A program made the position numbers and the translations under genes. A DNA stretch of 5,902 nt, taken from the NCBI GenBank assembly GCA_017626655.1, contig JAGAIH010000233.1, positions 1-5,902 on the forward strand, in the 5' to 3' direction. Positions 4,737 to 5,902 of the stretch are shown in pieces (within the stretch, counting starts at the first letter, position 1; every line of letters begins with the position of its first letter). This DNA comes from Clostridia bacterium. GTDB taxonomy: Bacteria; Bacillota_A; Clostridia; Oscillospirales; CAG-272. The notes below the pieces were generated by a model. The model worked only from the letters and a program-made list of their open reading frames with translations, ran no database searches and was not told where the DNA came from.

Positions 4737-5089
4737 ACGAGCGCAAGCGTGCTCCTTTGGTCGAATTTGGCATTGATGAAGATCTGTGCGGTCTCCATTG
4801 TATGTACGAATGTATTTTATCACCTTCCTACGATACAGGATACCGCGACGGATGTTGGTTCTGTCATAACCAGAGCGTCAACCAGCTGCGGCATCTTCGG
4901 AAGAACTACCCCGACTATTGGGAGCTTTTGCTCAAATGGGACAAGGATCCCCCCACGACCTTCCACGCCGACGGCCACACCGTCCACGACTTTGACCGCC
5001 GCTTTGAGCTGGAAGATCAAGGTATTATCAACCCCATACATCCCTTTCGGTGGTCTTTTCTGGACGGGGATGTGCAATTACGATTTTAG
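4613..5089 (+). CDS. PAPS reductase-like protein, C-terminal part in the -1 frame
   Basis: This frame continues the preceding fragment. It carries the conserved IVEYIGIAADEPKR stretch (from about 4682), KRAPLVEFGIDEDLCGL, a cysteine group (C...HC..YEC, then GCWFC at 4850-4864) that probably binds metal, and the ending WELLLKWD...FHADGHTVHDFDRRF typical of the family. It has no convincing start of its own: the first possible starts (TTG 4613, GTG 4616) lie in the overlap without a ribosome binding site. The two parts together span 914 bases; adding one base gives 305 codons, so a single missing base restores one 304-aa protein. A likely point is the TTTTCCCC run at 4643-4650 or the GGG at 4639-4641. 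The stop TAG overlaps the ribosome binding site of the methyltransferase that follows. Confidence 0.72.
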   Translation: MVSEAEARQGFSPKPDATGADTNIVEYIGIAADEPKRFGQLNERKRAPLVEFGIDEDLCGLHCMYECILSPSYDTGYRDGCWFCHNQSVNQLRHLRKNYPDYWELLLKWDKDPPTTFHADGHTVHDFDRRFELEDQGIINPIHPFRWSFLDGDVQLRF

Positions 5090-5097
5090 GAGATCAC

Positions 5098-5902
5098 ATG
5101 AAACGAGAACTCATAGTAGACAACTTCGCCGGTGGCGGAGGCGCTTCCACCGGCATTGAGATGGCCATCGGTCGCAGCGTGGATATCGCCATCAACCACG
5201 ACCCCGACGCCATCGCCATGCACCGCGCCAACCACCCCGCCACCCGCCACTACTGCGAGGACGTCTGGACGGTGGATCCCGCCGAGGCCTGCGGGGGAAA
5301 TCCCGTGGCTCTGGCGTGGTTCTCCCCCGACTGCACCCATTTCTCCCGAGCCAAGGGCGGCAAGCCCAAGGACAAGAACATCAGAGGCCTGGCATGGGTC
5401 ACCGTCCGCTGGGCCTACGCCGTCCGCCCCCGCGTCATCATGCTCGAGAACGTGCCCGAGATCGCCACCTGGGGGCCTCTCGACGAGGAAGGAAAGCCCA
5501 TCAAGGATCGGGAGGGGGAGACCTTCGACGGCTTCATCCTCGCCCTCTCCATGGGCATCCCCGCCGACCATCCCGCCTTTCCCGAGATGTGCGAGAAGCT
5601 GGGCATAACCCCCGATAGCAGGATGGCCAAGGCCTGTATCAAGGGCCTCGGCTACCGCATCTCTTGGCGGGTACTCAAGTCCTGCGACTACGGCGCCCCC
5701 ACCACCCGCACCCGCTTCTACATGATCGGCCGCAGCGACGGCCTCCCCATTATCTGGCCCGAGCCCACCCACGCCGACCGCAAGAGTGAGGCGGCCAAGT
5801 CTGGGCGCAAGCTCCCATATAGATCCGTGGCCGAGTGCATCGACTGGAACATCCCCGCCAAGAGCATCTTCGAGCGGGACAAGCCCCTGGCCGAGAACAC
5901 CC
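5098..5902 (+). CDS. DNA (cytosine-5-)-methyltransferase, N-terminal 268 aa, cut by window end
   Basis: A C5 cytosine DNA methyltransferase (Dcm type) that moves a methyl group from S-adenosylmethionine to C5 of cytosine. Motif I is DNFAGGGGASTG (8-19). Motif IV holds the catalytic cysteine as WFSPDCTHFS (C79), where the usual motif is PPCQ. Motif VI is LENVPE (E117-N118-V119). Motif VIII is APTTRTRFYMIGR (200-212). Between motifs VI and VIII there is an insert of about 60 residues with an acidic stretch. This SPDC/THFS version is the one found in phage and mobile-element enzymes. The target-recognition region and motifs IX-X should lie beyond 5902. ATG at 5098 follows AGGAG (5088-5092) by 5 nt and is 8 bp after the PAPS-reductase-like gene. 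Likely roles are protection from host restriction or marking of phage DNA; with no cognate endonuclease in view it appears solitary. Confidence 0.93.
   Translation, partial: MKRELIVDNFAGGGGASTGIEMAIGRSVDIAINHDPDAIAMHRANHPATRHYCEDVWTVDPAEACGGNPVALAWFSPDCTHFSRAKGGKPKDKNIRGLAWVTVRWAYAVRPRVIMLENVPEIATWGPLDEEGKPIKDREGETFDGFILALSMGIPADHPAFPEMCEKLGITPDSRMAKACIKGLGYRISWRVLKSCDYGAPTTRTRFYMIGRSDGLPIIWPEPTHADRKSEAAKSGRKLPYRSVAECIDWNIPAKSIFERDKPLAENT

Noticed and set aside
5086..5772. Minus-strand open frame of 228 codons opposite the methyltransferase
   Set aside because: Low-complexity Gly/Ala/Val composition and no motif; it is a shadow of the methyltransferase gene.
1..5902. tRNA genes, rRNA, CRISPR array, insertion sequence or retroelement
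   Set aside because: No cloverleaf, no regular spacer-repeat array, no transposase or reverse transcriptase motif and no long terminal inverted repeats were seen on either strand.

Overview
This window looks like the early / DNA-metabolism region of a temperate phage, prophage or phage-plasmid of a GC-rich Firmicute, probably a gut Clostridia lineage. The reasons are strong AGGAGG-type ribosome binding sites, GC-rich third codon positions, and one tightly packed rightward cassette of small hypothetical genes, a RecU-like nuclease, an SF2 helicase, a PAPS-reductase-like protein and a C5 cytosine methyltransferase. The assignment to organism and element type is an inference from gene content; no capsid, integrase or plasmid Rep gene is in view.

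The left end (1-229) has no gene and is far richer in A+T than the rest. It holds a row of five same-strand DnaA-box-like 9-mers (29-81), one of them a perfect consensus, then a 15-bp palindrome (86-100) and an AT-rich stretch. Next come three copies of the dyad AATAG-N5-CTATT (158-172, 183-197, 200-214) laid over a near-consensus promoter (TTGACA-N17-TATTAT, 171-199). This promoter drives a 77-aa XRE/Cro-type repressor (230-463). The arrangement suggests an autoregulated switch next to a possible replication origin. A weaker leftward promoter (131-104) may serve a divergent gene outside the window.

The leader between the repressor and the next gene (464-588) has no coding sequence. It holds a convincing minus-strand intrinsic terminator (501-462), and upstream of it on the same strand an extended -10 promoter (568-540). 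Together they could make an antisense RNA of about 70 nt against the leader of the operon.

From 589 to the window end the genes run rightward with overlaps or gaps of only a few bases: a 65-aa ribbon-helix-helix-like protein, a 97-aa unknown, an 83-aa basic unknown with a TTG start, a 109-aa unknown, a 174-aa protein with two Lar-like zinc-ribbon units, a 57-aa charged helix protein, a 135-aa RecU-like PD-(D/E)XK nuclease, a 471-aa SF2 helicase, a PAPS-reductase-like gene broken by a -1 frame change near 4640-4680, and the first 268 codons of a C5 cytosine methyltransferase cut by the window edge.

Read together, the helicase and nuclease would act in replication and recombination of the element. 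The methyltransferase, possibly the Lar-like protein, and possibly the PAPS-reductase-like protein could protect or modify its DNA against host restriction. The least explained items are the putative leader antisense RNA, the triple operator beside DnaA boxes, and the broken PAPS-reductase-like gene next to the methyltransferase.
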